A DNA stretch of 64,000 nucleotides from DRPN01 sp964599235 (GCA_964599235.1 CAZRDX010000015.1:1-64000); one strand, 5' to 3'; positions 25,899-35,743 are shown, numbered from the stretch's first letter. Notes: generated by a model from the sequence alone, not told the origin. Numbers and translations: made by a program.

Positions 25899-26714
25899 TC
25901 CCTCAGGGTTGAGCCGCGCTCCGCAATACTTGCAATAAACCGCATCGGCATCGTGTCCCTCCCGCAGACAACGCGGACACACCTGCGTGCTCGGCCGCAC
26001 CATACCCCGCCGCACACGCGAATACTCCACCGTGACAATGCCGGTAGGCACCGCGATAATACCATAACCCAGGATCATCACCAGACTGGCCACAAAACGC
26101 CCCAAGCCCGTGGCAGGGGCAATATCACCATAGCCCACCGTCGTGAGTGTCACAATGGCCCAGTAGATGCCTCGCGGTATGCTGGAGAAACCATGCTCCT
26201 CCCCCTCGATCAGGTACATCAGTGTCCCCAGGATGATCACCAGCATCACCACCGTCATCAGGAAAACACTGATCTTTTCCCGCGAGTTCTTCAGCGCCTG
26301 CATCAGCAGATTGGCCTCGGTGATGTAACGGCTCAGCTTGAAAAGACGAAAGATACGCAACAACCGCAACGCACGGATGGTCATCAGCCCGTGGCCACCG
26401 AGGGTGAAAAGACCCAGATAACTGGGCAACACCGCCAGCAGATCGATCACCCCGTAAAAGGAGAACACATACCGGGCAGGACGATCGACCACCCATATAC
26501 GCAATAGATACTCGGCGGTGAAGAAAAAAGTGATGGTCCACTCCACCGTGCTGAAAAAAGCATGGTACCGGCTGCCGTACTCGGGGATGCTCTCCAGGAT
26601 CACCGCCAGAACACTCACCACGATCAACACCAGGAGGAAAATGTCGAAAGCCTTGCCTGCCGGCGTGTCGGCCTCGAAGATGATCTCATAGAGTTTTCTC
26701 CGTAAAGTGCTCAT
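25893..26714 (-). CDS. voltage-gated potassium channel with C-terminal zinc ribbon
   Basis: A 273-residue six-helix channel. Helices S1-S4 fill about residues 20-130; S4 has basic residues at every third position (RALRLLRIFRLFKLSRY), the voltage-sensor pattern. The pore has the potassium filter TVGYGD near residue 195, followed by S6. After S6 the last 35 residues carry CPRC...YCKYCG, two CxxC knuckles of a rubredoxin/zinc-ribbon type, on the cytoplasmic side. It moves potassium across the inner membrane. Gene neighbours are radC and comM, both on the other strand, so it is a single-gene unit. Confidence 0.9.
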   Translation of the reverse strand: MSTLRRKLYEIIFEADTPAGKAFDIFLLVLIVVSVLAVILESIPEYGSRYHAFFSTVEWTITFFFTAEYLLRIWVVDRPARYVFSFYGVIDLLAVLPSYLGLFTLGGHGLMTIRALRLLRIFRLFKLSRYITEANLLMQALKNSREKISVFLMTVVMLVIILGTLMYLIEGEEHGFSSIPRGIYWAIVTLTTVGYGDIAPATGLGRFVASLVMILGYGIIAVPTGIVTVEYSRVRRGMVRPSTQVCPRCLREGHDADAVYCKYCGARLNPEGS

Positions 26715-26815
26715 CCCTGACTTTTATGACCATAAATCTAATGATTTTCTCCGAGCCCGGAACGTTGCAAAATCTGACGGTATTTTATAATTTTAAATGG
26801 CAAGATCTTCGCGGT

Positions 26816-28354
26816 ATGCTGGTCAAGACCTTTGGCTGTGCCGTTCATGGCATCCACGGGATGACGGTGACCGTCGAGGTGAACGTCTCCCGGGGCATCC
26901 GTTTTTTCCTGGTCGGTCTTCCTGACAATGCGGTCCGTGAGAGCCAGCACCGTATCGAGTCGGCTTTCCGGTCCACCGGCTTCAAATGGCCGGGCAAGCA
27001 GATCACCATCAATCTGGCTCCGGCGGATGTGCGCAAGGAAGGTTCGGCGTATGATCTCACGCTGGCCGTAGGCATCCTGGCGGCCAGCGAGCAGATTGCT
27101 GCGGAGGGGCTGGAGCGTTACATGATCATGGGCGAGCTCTCGCTCGACGGTGGTCTGCAGCCGGTGCGCGGGGCCCTGCCCATTGCTTTGCGTGCCCGCG
27201 AGGATGGTTTCTCCGGCATCATCCTGCCGCGTGCCAACGCCCGCGAGGCAGCAGTGGTGCAGGAGCTGGAGGTGCTGGGCGCCAATAGCCTGCGCGAGGT
27301 GGTCGACCATCTCACGGGCAGAAAGCCTCTTACACCCATCCATGTCGACCTGGATGAGGTGTTTGCCGCCCGCGCCAACCGCTATGCACTCGACTTCGCC
27401 GATGTGCGGGGTCAGGAGTCGGTGAAAAGAGCGCTCGAGGTAGCTGCCGCCGGAGGACACAACGTGATCATGATCGGCTCACCCGGTGCCGGCAAGACGA
27501 TGCTGGCCAAACGCCTGCCCACCATCCTGCCGCCTCTCACCCTCGAGGAGGCCATCGAGACCACCAAGGTACACTCGGTAGCCGGCAAGCGCAGCGACGA
27601 CACCCCGCTGGTCACCCAACGCCCCTTCCGCAGCCCCCATCACACCATCTCTGATGTGGCACTGGTAGGCGGGGGAACCTACCCCCAGCCGGGCGAGATC
27701 TCCCTGGCACATAACGGCGTCCTTTTTCTCGATGAGCTGCCCGAGTTCAAAAGGTCGGTGCTGGAGGTGCTGCGTCAGCCCCTCGAGGAACGGGTCATCA
27801 CCATCTCCCGTGCCCGCTTCACTGTCGAATACCCGGCCAACTTCATGCTCGTGGCTGCCATGAATCCCTGCCCCTGCGGTTACTACAACCACCCCACCAA
27901 AAGCTGTGTCTGCACCCCCGGCATGATCCAGAAATACCTGCACAAGATCTCAGGTCCCCTGCTCGACCGTATCGACATCCACATCGAGGTGATCCCCGTG
28001 GAGTTCGAGAAGCTGGCGGCAAGCCGTCCTGCCGAGAGCAGCGAACAGATACGGGAACGGGTGGTGCGGGCCCGCCGTCTTCAGGCCGAACGCTTCGCCT
28101 CCTTCCCCGGCATCTACAGCAACAGCCAGATGAACAGAAAGATGATCGAACGTTTCTGCCCTGTCGACAGTGCCGGCCGGCATTTGCTGCAGAACGCCAT
28201 CGAACGGCGCGGCCTCTCTGCCCGTGCCTACGACCGCATCCTCAAGGTGGCACGCACCATCGCCGACCTGGAAGGCGAAACAGACATCCTCAACCATCAC
28301 CTTGCCGAAGCGATCCAATACCGCAGCCTCGACCGGGAAGGATGGGCCGGATAA
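26816..28354 (+). CDS. comM: YifB/ComM-family Mg-chelatase-like AAA+ ATPase
   Basis: A 512-residue ComM. The start MLVKTFGCAVHGIHG matches the invariant beginning of the family; 30 upstream codons in frame are discarded. The N-terminal Lon-protease-like domain spans about residues 20-160. The AAA+ core has Walker A GSPGAGKT near residue 220 and Walker B VLFLDELPEF, and the Cys pair region MNPCPCGYYNHP is present with the C-terminal Mg-chelatase domain. ComM is a hexameric helicase that drives branch migration when DNA from transformation is integrated. Confidence 0.95.
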   Translation: MLVKTFGCAVHGIHGMTVTVEVNVSRGIRFFLVGLPDNAVRESQHRIESAFRSTGFKWPGKQITINLAPADVRKEGSAYDLTLAVGILAASEQIAAEGLERYMIMGELSLDGGLQPVRGALPIALRAREDGFSGIILPRANAREAAVVQELEVLGANSLREVVDHLTGRKPLTPIHVDLDEVFAARANRYALDFADVRGQESVKRALEVAAAGGHNVIMIGSPGAGKTMLAKRLPTILPPLTLEEAIETTKVHSVAGKRSDDTPLVTQRPFRSPHHTISDVALVGGGTYPQPGEISLAHNGVLFLDELPEFKRSVLEVLRQPLEERVITISRARFTVEYPANFMLVAAMNPCPCGYYNHPTKSCVCTPGMIQKYLHKISGPLLDRIDIHIEVIPVEFEKLAASRPAESSEQIRERVVRARRLQAERFASFPGIYSNSQMNRKMIERFCPVDSAGRHLLQNAIERRGLSARAYDRILKVARTIADLEGETDILNHHLAEAIQYRSLDREGWAG

Positions 28355-28371
28355 GGTACAGAGGATTTGTG

Positions 28372-28379
28372 TATATTTG
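28372..28379 (+). promoter_or_regulatory. -7 box for the barrel protein gene
   Basis: TATATTTG, 39 bases before the ATG and 17 bases after the comM stop. No clear TTG stands at the right distance. Confidence 0.5.
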
Positions 28380-28417
28380 CACAGCATCTCAGGTCCCTGA
28401 ACCTTAAGCGTACGATC

Positions 28418-29116
28418 ATGTACAGGCCATATCACCCCCTCCGTCATGCGGTGCTCCTCCTGTTGCTGTCACTTCCGCCGGCCCTTTCCGCTCAGGAGCA
28501 TGATTACCAGAAGTTCAGGATCATGCTTAACCTGACCCCCTCCTACACCTGGTTCCAGACCGACAGTCCCCGGGAAGTGGTGACGCGCGGCGGCACACTG
28601 GGCTATGACGTGGGGATGAAGACGGTCTTTTTCTTCCAGAAGAACTACGCCTTCACCACGGGTCTGTTCTACCTCCACAACGGGGGCAAGATCGCTTATG
28701 CCGACTCTGTGACACTCCTGCTCCATGACGAGTTGCGCCTTCCCGGCGGCACCAAGATCGTTTACGGGCTCAACAGCCTCAACATCCCCCTGGGTCTTCG
28801 CCTCCATACCGTCGCTTTCGGTTACATGCGGTACTATTTTGAGCCGGGAATGAACCTGCTGTTCAACCTCAGCTCGCGTGCGGGGATCCCCTCCCGTTTC
28901 GACGGGAAAGAGAACTGCAAAGATGAGATCAGCCTGTTCAACCTCGGCTTTTACGTGGAGCTGGGTTTTGAATATTCTCTGGGCGGAAGCACTGCCGTCG
29001 TGGGGGGCCTCTCTTACATGCGGGGCCTGCTTGACCAGACCACCGACGCCGCCGGCAAACCTGCCGACCGGCTGGCGTTCAACAGCCTGGGGATCAAGGC
29101 AGGCATCATTTTCTGA
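28418..29116 (+). CDS. PorT-like outer-membrane beta-barrel protein
   Basis: A 232-residue protein. The start MYRPYHPLRH gives a signal peptide ending Leu-Ser-Ala-Gln at about residue 25. The rest shows about eight amphipathic strands with aromatic girdles and a C-terminal Phe (AGIIF), as in the porin-type OMP_b-brl family to which PorT belongs. It could be a PorT homologue of the type IX machinery, but small barrels are numerous in Bacteroidota and I leave the symbol open. It is followed 17 bases later by nadE. Confidence 0.75.
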   Translation: MYRPYHPLRHAVLLLLLSLPPALSAQEHDYQKFRIMLNLTPSYTWFQTDSPREVVTRGGTLGYDVGMKTVFFFQKNYAFTTGLFYLHNGGKIAYADSVTLLLHDELRLPGGTKIVYGLNSLNIPLGLRLHTVAFGYMRYYFEPGMNLLFNLSSRAGIPSRFDGKENCKDEISLFNLGFYVELGFEYSLGGSTAVVGGLSYMRGLLDQTTDAAGKPADRLAFNSLGIKAGIIF

Positions 29117-29133
29117 GCTGAACACATCCACCC

Positions 29134-30804
29134 ATGAAGATCACGCTGGCACAGCTGAACTACCACATCGGCAACTTTCGCAGCAACAAGGAAAAGATCC
29201 TTCGTACCATCCGGGAGGCACGTCAACGCGGATCCGACCTGGTGGTTTTCTCCGAACTCTCCGTATCGGGCTATCCCCCTCTCGACCTGTTGGAAAGGAA
29301 GGAGTTTCTCGACAGTTGCCAGAGAACGGTCGAAGAGATCGCTCCCCATTGCCGGGATATCGCGGCCATCGTGGGCAGCCCGACCCTCAACCCCGCCCCC
29401 GAAGGGAAGAACCTCTTCAACTCAGCTTTTTTGCTATATGACGGCAAGATCCGGGATGTGGTCCACAAAGCCCTCCTCCCCACTTATGATATTTTCGACG
29501 AATACCGTCACTTTGAGCCCAACACCCGTTTCCATACCCTGCAGTACCGGGGTTTGCGCATCGCCCTTACCATCTGCGAGGATCTGTGGGACGAACAACC
29601 CATAGAGATGGAGTTCGGCAAGAGCCGTCTCTACACCCTCTCGCCCATGCAGGAACTGATACGGGAGAAACCCCAACTGATCATCAACATCGCAGCCTCT
29701 CCTTTTGCCTACAACCGCATTGCCGCCAAAAGGGAGGTCTTTACCGGCAAGGCAAGGAAATACAGTCTGCCCGTGCTTTTTGTCAACCAGGTAGGGGCGC
29801 AGACCGAGCTGATCTTTGAAGGGGGCTCGATGGTGGTCAACCGCCGGGGCGAGATTGTGACCGAACTGCAACGCTTCACTGAAGAAGTGCATGACATCAT
29901 CCTCGAAGAGATAGATACCCTCCCGCCGGCAGAGATACCCCCTGCAGAGGATTACATCCCACAGGTGCACGATGCACTGGTAATGGGCCTTCGTGACTTT
30001 TTCGGTAAGATGGGTTTCAGCCAGGCTGTTCTCGGTCTTTCGGGGGGCATTGACTCGGCTGTGAGCCTTGTCCTGGCCCAGGAAGCGTTAGGGACAGAGA
30101 ACGTCCTCTCCCTGTTGCTCCCTTCACAGTTCTCCTCCGGTCATTCCGTGAGCGATGCAGAACAGCTCGCCCGCAACCTGGGCACTCCCTACCACATCAT
30201 CCCCATCCACAAACCGTACGAAGCTTTTGAGGACCTCCTTCGCCCTCACTTCAGGGATCTGCCTTTCGATGTGACCGAAGAGAACCTGCAGGCCCGCATA
30301 CGGGCGGTCATCCTGATGGCCTTCTCCAACAAGTTCGGTCATATCCTCCTGAACACCTCCAACAAAAGCGAAGCGGCTGTCGGTTACGGAACCCTTTACG
30401 GCGACATGGCAGGAGGGCTCTCGGTGCTGGGCGACGTGTACAAGTCGGATGTCTACAAGCTGGCCCGTTACATCAACCGGGAGAAAGAGGTGATCCCCGA
30501 GCATATTCTCATCAAACCCCCTTCAGCGGAGCTGGCACCGGGACAAAAAGATTCAGACAGCCTCCCGGACTACTCCACCCTCGACCGTATCCTTTACCAC
30601 TACATCGAGCTCCAGACTCCCGTACAGGAGATCCTTGCCAGAGGATACGACCGGGAGACAGTGAAAAAGACGATCCGCCTCGTCGACCGCAGCGAATACA
30701 AGCGTTACCAGGCCCCTCCGATCCTGCGCATCTCTTCCAAGGCTTTCGGAGCAGGAAGACGTATGCCGCTGGTGGCAAGTTACCCCCCCGAAGATGTGTT
30801 GTAA
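29134..30804 (+). CDS. nadE: glutamine-dependent NAD+ synthase
   Basis: A 556-residue two-domain NadE. The nitrilase-type glutaminase comes first with its triad: Glu in FSELSVSGYPP, Lys in HKALLPTYDIFDEYR, Cys in LTICEDLWDEQ. The synthetase half begins near residue 280 with the pyrophosphatase loop LGLSGGIDSAVSL and contains NTSNKSEAAVGYGTLYGDMAGG. It turns deamido-NAD into NAD with ammonia channelled from glutamine. The length and order are standard. Confidence 0.96.
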   Translation: MKITLAQLNYHIGNFRSNKEKILRTIREARQRGSDLVVFSELSVSGYPPLDLLERKEFLDSCQRTVEEIAPHCRDIAAIVGSPTLNPAPEGKNLFNSAFLLYDGKIRDVVHKALLPTYDIFDEYRHFEPNTRFHTLQYRGLRIALTICEDLWDEQPIEMEFGKSRLYTLSPMQELIREKPQLIINIAASPFAYNRIAAKREVFTGKARKYSLPVLFVNQVGAQTELIFEGGSMVVNRRGEIVTELQRFTEEVHDIILEEIDTLPPAEIPPAEDYIPQVHDALVMGLRDFFGKMGFSQAVLGLSGGIDSAVSLVLAQEALGTENVLSLLLPSQFSSGHSVSDAEQLARNLGTPYHIIPIHKPYEAFEDLLRPHFRDLPFDVTEENLQARIRAVILMAFSNKFGHILLNTSNKSEAAVGYGTLYGDMAGGLSVLGDVYKSDVYKLARYINREKEVIPEHILIKPPSAELAPGQKDSDSLPDYSTLDRILYHYIELQTPVQEILARGYDRETVKKTIRLVDRSEYKRYQAPPILRISSKAFGAGRRMPLVASYPPEDVL

Positions 30805-30815
30805 AACATTTTTTT

Positions 30816-30823
30816 TATCTTTG
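30816..30823 (+). promoter_or_regulatory. -7 box for the Crp-type regulator
   Basis: TATCTTTG, 23 bases before the ATG and 11 bases after the nadE stop. The nearest TTG is only 14 bp upstream. Confidence 0.5.
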
Positions 30824-30846
30824 TCGGGAAACATAATCTTTCCCGT

Positions 30847-31554
30847 ATGGTCCTGAAACACAACGATGCCGCGTGTAATTACTTTCTGAACGACCCGGCT
30901 TCCATCTTTTTTCCCCTCACCGAAGAAGAAAAAAAGGAACTTTTCTCCAACCACATTTGCACCATTTACAAAAAGGGAGAGATCATTTTCAAAGAAGGAG
31001 ACAAGCCTACGGGGCTGATCTGCCTGGCCAACGGCAAGGTGAAGATCTTCAAGGAAGGCGTGGGCGGCCGGGAACAGATCGTTCGCATGGCCAGTCCCCT
31101 GGGTTTTATCGGGTACAGGGCACTGTTCGCTGAACAGAACTATTCCGGTTCGGCCGTGGCACTGGAGGATTCGGTCGTCTGCATCCTGGAAAAGGAAGCA
31201 CTGTTCCATGTGCTCAAACGCAATGCAGAACTGACCCTTCGCCTGATGAAAAAGATGGCTACCGAACTGGGCATCTCCAACACCCGTACCGTCACCCTTA
31301 CCCAGAAACATATCCGGGGACGGCTCGCCGAGTCGCTCCTCCTACTGGTTGATACTTACGGATTCGAAGAGGACGGCAAGACCATCCGTGCCTACCTTTC
31401 CAGAGAGGATCTGGCCAACCTCTCCAACATGACCACCTCCAACGCCATACGCACCCTCTCCACCTTTGCTGCCGAGAAACTGATCGCCCTCGACGGACGC
31501 AAGATCAGCATCCTCGACATGAAAAGACTGGAAAGGGTGAGTGACATGGGGTGA
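30847..31554 (+). CDS. Crp/Fnr-family transcription regulator
   Basis: A 235-residue regulator. The N-terminal cyclic-nucleotide-type barrel covers about residues 25-125 (GEIIFKEGDKPTGLICLANGKVKIF), a long dimer helix follows, and the winged helix is at about 160-225 with recognition helix SREDLANLSNMTTSNAIRTLS. The ligand is unknown: residues for cAMP are not conserved, and there is no N-terminal cysteine cluster for an iron-sulfur centre, although Cys residues occur at positions 9 and 38. Closest in layout to the Crp/Fnr proteins common in Bacteroidales for oxidative or redox control, by inference only. Confidence 0.88.
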   Translation: MVLKHNDAACNYFLNDPASIFFPLTEEEKKELFSNHICTIYKKGEIIFKEGDKPTGLICLANGKVKIFKEGVGGREQIVRMASPLGFIGYRALFAEQNYSGSAVALEDSVVCILEKEALFHVLKRNAELTLRLMKKMATELGISNTRTVTLTQKHIRGRLAESLLLLVDTYGFEEDGKTIRAYLSREDLANLSNMTTSNAIRTLSTFAAEKLIALDGRKISILDMKRLERVSDMG

Positions 31555-31576
31555 AAGCTTCCATCCCTCCTCCGCT

Positions 31577-32686
31577 TCAGATCTTGATGAAGATCTTCCT
31601 TTTGTACATCCACCAGGTGATGTACCAGAAGGTGGCCCAGATAACCGTGGACGTCAGTATGTTCTCTGCCTGTTCGCCCAAGGGTGAAAAAAGCAGATGG
31701 GTAAACGGCTTGTAGATGTGCAGGAGAAACCCCCTGCCGTCCGCGTGAGCGAACAGATAAATGAAAAGAGGGTTCATCCCCACCACTGCAAAAAAGATCA
31801 CCCACTTTCTGGATCCTTTGATGTCAATGAGCCAATAAAAAAAGGCCAGCACCAGAAGTGCATATCCTCCACTCACCAGGACAAAGGTGGAAGTGGCAAT
31901 ACGTTTGATGATGGGAGTCAGGGGGCTCAGCGCATATCCCACAACGAGAGCCACGATCCCCGCAATGGCCAGCCTTACGAATTTCTCCTTCTGGGGTATG
32001 TGGCTGATCAACAGATTACCGGCCATGACCCCCCAGATGGTATGGGCCGCCGTCGGAACGGCATTGAACGAGACCCAGTGACCTCGCAGATCGGCTCCGC
32101 CGTATTGGAGATCAAGCCAGGTGCCAAAGTTCTCATTCGGGGTGAAAGGATGATTGAACCCTTCCACCGGGAAAAATCGGTAGAGCAACTCCGTCACCAC
32201 CAAAAATCCCAATGAAAAAAGCAACTGGAAACGGAACGACTTATCCCTGATCAGGAATGCTATGAAATAGGTGAACGACAGCTGAGCCAGCACATTCTGA
32301 AAACGGAAGGTGATCTTCCCCGGAACGATGCAATAAAGGGCCCACCCCAGGAACAAAAGCGTCAGGGAACGGACCTGAGCATGACGCATGAGCTCCCGGC
32401 GGGTCTGACCCTGCCGGACCCGCCGGGCTACCGAGAACGGGATCGCCACTCCGACAATGAACATGAAAAATGGCTGGATCAGATCCCAGAAATGCAACCC
32501 TTCCCACTTCTGATGATGGAACTGCAAGAAAAAAGAATGCAGCCAACCTCCTTCAGGGGTGGAATGTGTCAGGTAGGAAAAAAGCGATGTGAATTCCCCT
32601 ATCAGCAGGAACATCGTAGCCCCCCGGAAAAAATCCAGGGAAAGGAGTCGTCCCTCGGGGACATAAGGTTCTTTCTCGGAGGCCAT
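31577..32686 (-). CDS. HGSNAT/DUF5009-type membrane acyltransferase
   Basis: A 369-residue integral membrane protein with about ten helices. The start is the ATG MASEKEPY; a TTG 45 bases upstream lies inside araB and is less likely. The N-terminal LLSLDFFRGATMFLL is the signature of the heparan-alpha-glucosaminide acetyltransferase-like group (NagX/YeiB kin), and VPTAAHTIWGVMAG holds the conserved histidine region. Such proteins are thought to move an acetyl group from cytoplasmic acetyl-CoA to a sugar outside. The gene follows araB by 22 bases and ends the thr-ara unit. Confidence 0.82.
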   Translation of the reverse strand: MASEKEPYVPEGRLLSLDFFRGATMFLLIGEFTSLFSYLTHSTPEGGWLHSFFLQFHHQKWEGLHFWDLIQPFFMFIVGVAIPFSVARRVRQGQTRRELMRHAQVRSLTLLFLGWALYCIVPGKITFRFQNVLAQLSFTYFIAFLIRDKSFRFQLLFSLGFLVVTELLYRFFPVEGFNHPFTPNENFGTWLDLQYGGADLRGHWVSFNAVPTAAHTIWGVMAGNLLISHIPQKEKFVRLAIAGIVALVVGYALSPLTPIIKRIATSTFVLVSGGYALLVLAFFYWLIDIKGSRKWVIFFAVVGMNPLFIYLFAHADGRGFLLHIYKPFTHLLFSPLGEQAENILTSTVIWATFWYITWWMYKRKIFIKI

Positions 32687-32708
32687 AACACTACCAAACG
32701 ATAAAGGA

Positions 32709-34346
32709 TCATACGGATCCTCTCTCGACAAAATCTCCCAGTTTCAGGTATTTCCGGTACAGTTTATTGTAAAGTTCGGCCCTTCCCGGATCGGGGAGGA
32801 ATGTTCTTTCCATCCCTTGTCCCATGATCTTTTGGGCGGTCACCAGATCGGGATGCACGCCTGCGGCTACCGAGGCTGCCATGGCGGCGCCCAGGGCCAC
32901 GGCCTGTTCGGCCCGTGCCACCATGATGGGACGGTTCATCACATCGGCCAGGATCTGCATCACAAAGGGGGATTTCTTGGCGATCCCCCCCAGGGCGATG
33001 ACCCCCTCAAAATCGATCCCTTCTTCGATGAAACGTTCTGCTATACGTCGTGAGCCAAAGGCTGTAGCTTCCACCAGGGCACGGAAGAGGGCCGGGGCGG
33101 TGGTACCCAAGGTCAGGCCGGTGATGGCCGCCCGCACATGAGGATTGGCATCCGGAGTCCGTCGTCCGTTGAACCAGTCGAGGGCCAGCGGGGCAGCCTC
33201 ACCCGGCTCAAGTGCCTCAGCTGCACGGGTCAGCAACGGCAGGATCTCCTCGGCCATCGCTTGCTCTTGTCCCTCCCCCGACTGGTGCAGAGGCCACATC
33301 AACAGGTCCCGGAACCAGGCATACACATCACCAAACGACGACTGTCCCGCCTCGAAACCCAGCATGCCTGGGATGATCGAACCATCCACCTGTCCGCTGA
33401 TACCCCGCACCAGTTTGTGACCGTACTTTTCCAGCGGTGCCACCACCATGTCGCAGGTGGAGGTACCCACTACCTTGCTGAGATAACCGGGTTTTATCTC
33501 ACCTCCCACAGCACCCAGATGGGCATCGAAAGCCCCCACACCCACGATGGTGGCCGTGCTCAGCCCCAAACGATCAGCCCATTCCTCCGTAAGATGACCG
33601 GCCGCCACATCGACCGTATAGGTAGCTGCATAAAGACGCCGGCGAAGCCCCCGCAGCAGAGGATCAAGACGCACAAGGAACTCCTCCGAGGGAAGACCAC
33701 CGAACTCCTCATGCCACATCGCCTTGTGACCGGCAGCACAGCGACTGCGCAGTAGCCTCTGCGGATCGGTGTTGCCCGTGAGCAGTGCCGGCATCCAGTC
33801 GCAATGTTCCACCCACGACCAGGCCGCCTCACGCACCCGCTCATTGTGTCGTAATACATGCAATACCTTCGCCCAAAACCATTCCGGAGAGTAGATCCCC
33901 CCGGAATATTTGGTATAGTCCGTTCCTCCCCAGCTGTGTGCCAGCTCGTTGATCTCACCTGCCTCTTCGAGGGCCGTATGATCTTTCCACAGGATGAACA
34001 TCGCATCGGGATCGTCGGCAAACGATTCCTTCAGGGCAAGCGGTGTTCCCTGGCGATCGACAGCCACAGGTGTCGACCCGGTGGTGTCGATCGTTATACC
34101 CACAACCTCCTCGCGACCTACACCCTGTGCCAGGTGCATCACTTCCTGTACCACATGCTCCAATCCTTCTACATAATCGAGCGGATGCTGCCTGAAACGA
34201 TGCTCCGAAGCATCACTGTACAAACCTTTCTTCCAACGCGGATATTCGAACACCGACGTGGCCAGTTCCTCCCCCGTCGCCGTATCCAGCAAGACGGCCC
34301 GCACCGAATCGGTACCGTAATCGATACCCAGAACAAGTTTTTCCAT
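32709..34346 (-). CDS. araB: ribulokinase
   Basis: A 545-residue FGGY-family kinase. The ATP site GIDYGTDSVRAVLLD starts the protein, as in AraB, and ITIDTTGSTPVAVD, WKDHTALEEAGEI and VVGTSTCDMVVAP match the ribulokinase subgroup. It phosphorylates L-ribulose in arabinose use. No araA or araD is near; instead it sits 7 bases behind thrC and before a membrane acyltransferase, an unusual place. Confidence 0.92.
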   Translation of the reverse strand: MEKLVLGIDYGTDSVRAVLLDTATGEELATSVFEYPRWKKGLYSDASEHRFRQHPLDYVEGLEHVVQEVMHLAQGVGREEVVGITIDTTGSTPVAVDRQGTPLALKESFADDPDAMFILWKDHTALEEAGEINELAHSWGGTDYTKYSGGIYSPEWFWAKVLHVLRHNERVREAAWSWVEHCDWMPALLTGNTDPQRLLRSRCAAGHKAMWHEEFGGLPSEEFLVRLDPLLRGLRRRLYAATYTVDVAAGHLTEEWADRLGLSTATIVGVGAFDAHLGAVGGEIKPGYLSKVVGTSTCDMVVAPLEKYGHKLVRGISGQVDGSIIPGMLGFEAGQSSFGDVYAWFRDLLMWPLHQSGEGQEQAMAEEILPLLTRAAEALEPGEAAPLALDWFNGRRTPDANPHVRAAITGLTLGTTAPALFRALVEATAFGSRRIAERFIEEGIDFEGVIALGGIAKKSPFVMQILADVMNRPIMVARAEQAVALGAAMAASVAAGVHPDLVTAQKIMGQGMERTFLPDPGRAELYNKLYRKYLKLGDFVERGSV

Positions 34347-34353
34347 GATCTCT

Positions 34354-35664
34354 CTATTGACGTTTCGCTGTCATCTCCATCAGGAATTCCTTCAACTCAG
34401 GATAATGGGCCCGGATGGGGATGCTTTTTTTCTCTTTTCCCATTCTCTCGGCCAGCCGAGGCGGGATTTCCGGCAGACGCCCCGTCACCTCAGCCACCAC
34501 ATCCTTGAACTTGGCCGGATGGGCCGTGGCCAGGAAAATGCCCGGTTGTTCCGAATTGTCCAGTTCCTTCACCAGCCCCAGGTAGGCCACAGCACTGTGA
34601 GGATCCAGGATATACCCTGTCGTGAGATACACCTCCCGGATGGCCTGGCAGGTCATCTCGTCATCGAAACTGTAACTGTGGATATGACGACGGATCTCAC
34701 GGAGATTTTCCCGGAAGAGATGACGGATCCTTGCCAGATTGCTTGGATTCCCTACATCCATGGCATTGGAGAGTGTGGGATGTGAAGCCCTCGGTTCGAA
34801 CCGTCCGCTGGACAGATAGTCGGGAAAGACCCTGTTGCTGTTGACAGCCGCTACGAAACGACCCACAGGCAGGCCGGTGGCAGCAGCCATCAATCCTGAG
34901 GTGAGGTTGCCAAAGTTGCCGCTGGGCACAGAAACGACGGGAGCTTGTTCCGTTTCGCCCAGCTGCGCCCATGCATAATAGTAATAGAACGACTGAGGCA
35001 GCAATCTTCCGATGTTGATGGAGTTGGCCGACGACAGATGCATCTCACGCGTCAGGGTGGTGTCTGCGAAGGCTGTCTTCACCAACCGCTGGCAATCATC
35101 GAAGGTGCCCTTCACCGCCAGGGCCGTGATGTTGGCTCCCAGCGTGGTGAACTGCTGCTCCTGGATCTCCGACACCTTGCCGGCAGGGTACAGGATCACC
35201 ACCTGCACGCCTTCCACACCCAGAAAGCCGCTGGCCACTGCACTGCCCGTATCACCGGAGGTAGCCACCAGAATGGTGAGCGTGTGGTCCTCCTCGGCAG
35301 AGAAATAAGCCATGCACCGCGACATGAATCGGGCCCCCACATCCTTGAAAGCCAGCGTGGGACCGTGAAACAACTCCAGCACATACACCCCTTCCCGCAA
35401 GCGACGCAAAGGAATATTGAAATTGAGCGCCTCGGTAATGACCTGCCACAACACATCATCCGGTAGCGAACCCTCCACATAGGGCCGGGCCACACGAAAA
35501 GCGATCTCGGCCCACGAGAGATCCGGCAATTCCCTGAACATCGTCTCGGGAAACCTGGGGATCGTCTCCGGAACATACAACCCGCCGTCGGGAGCCTGTC
35601 CCTGCATCACCGCCTCCCGGAAAGTCACCGGCGGCGCTGCTCCGTTGGTGGAAATGTATTTCAT
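34354..35664 (-). CDS. thrC: threonine synthase
   Basis: A 436-residue PLP enzyme. The start MKYISTNGAAPPV is chosen over ATGs 3 and 15 bases upstream because it matches the usual beginning. The Schiff-base lysine is in HGPTLAFKDVGARFM near residue 110, with LVATSGDTGSAVA binding the cofactor phosphate. It converts homoserine phosphate to threonine. It is the third step gene of a thrA-thrB-thrC run. Confidence 0.96.
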   Translation of the reverse strand: MKYISTNGAAPPVTFREAVMQGQAPDGGLYVPETIPRFPETMFRELPDLSWAEIAFRVARPYVEGSLPDDVLWQVITEALNFNIPLRRLREGVYVLELFHGPTLAFKDVGARFMSRCMAYFSAEEDHTLTILVATSGDTGSAVASGFLGVEGVQVVILYPAGKVSEIQEQQFTTLGANITALAVKGTFDDCQRLVKTAFADTTLTREMHLSSANSINIGRLLPQSFYYYYAWAQLGETEQAPVVSVPSGNFGNLTSGLMAAATGLPVGRFVAAVNSNRVFPDYLSSGRFEPRASHPTLSNAMDVGNPSNLARIRHLFRENLREIRRHIHSYSFDDEMTCQAIREVYLTTGYILDPHSAVAYLGLVKELDNSEQPGIFLATAHPAKFKDVVAEVTGRLPEIPPRLAERMGKEKKSIPIRAHYPELKEFLMEMTAKRQ

Positions 35665-35743
35665 CATTCTGGTATTCAAACCCGGAGTTTCGGGATAAAA
35701 GATACGAAATCTTCCTGATAGCCGGATATCTGATATTTTCTTT

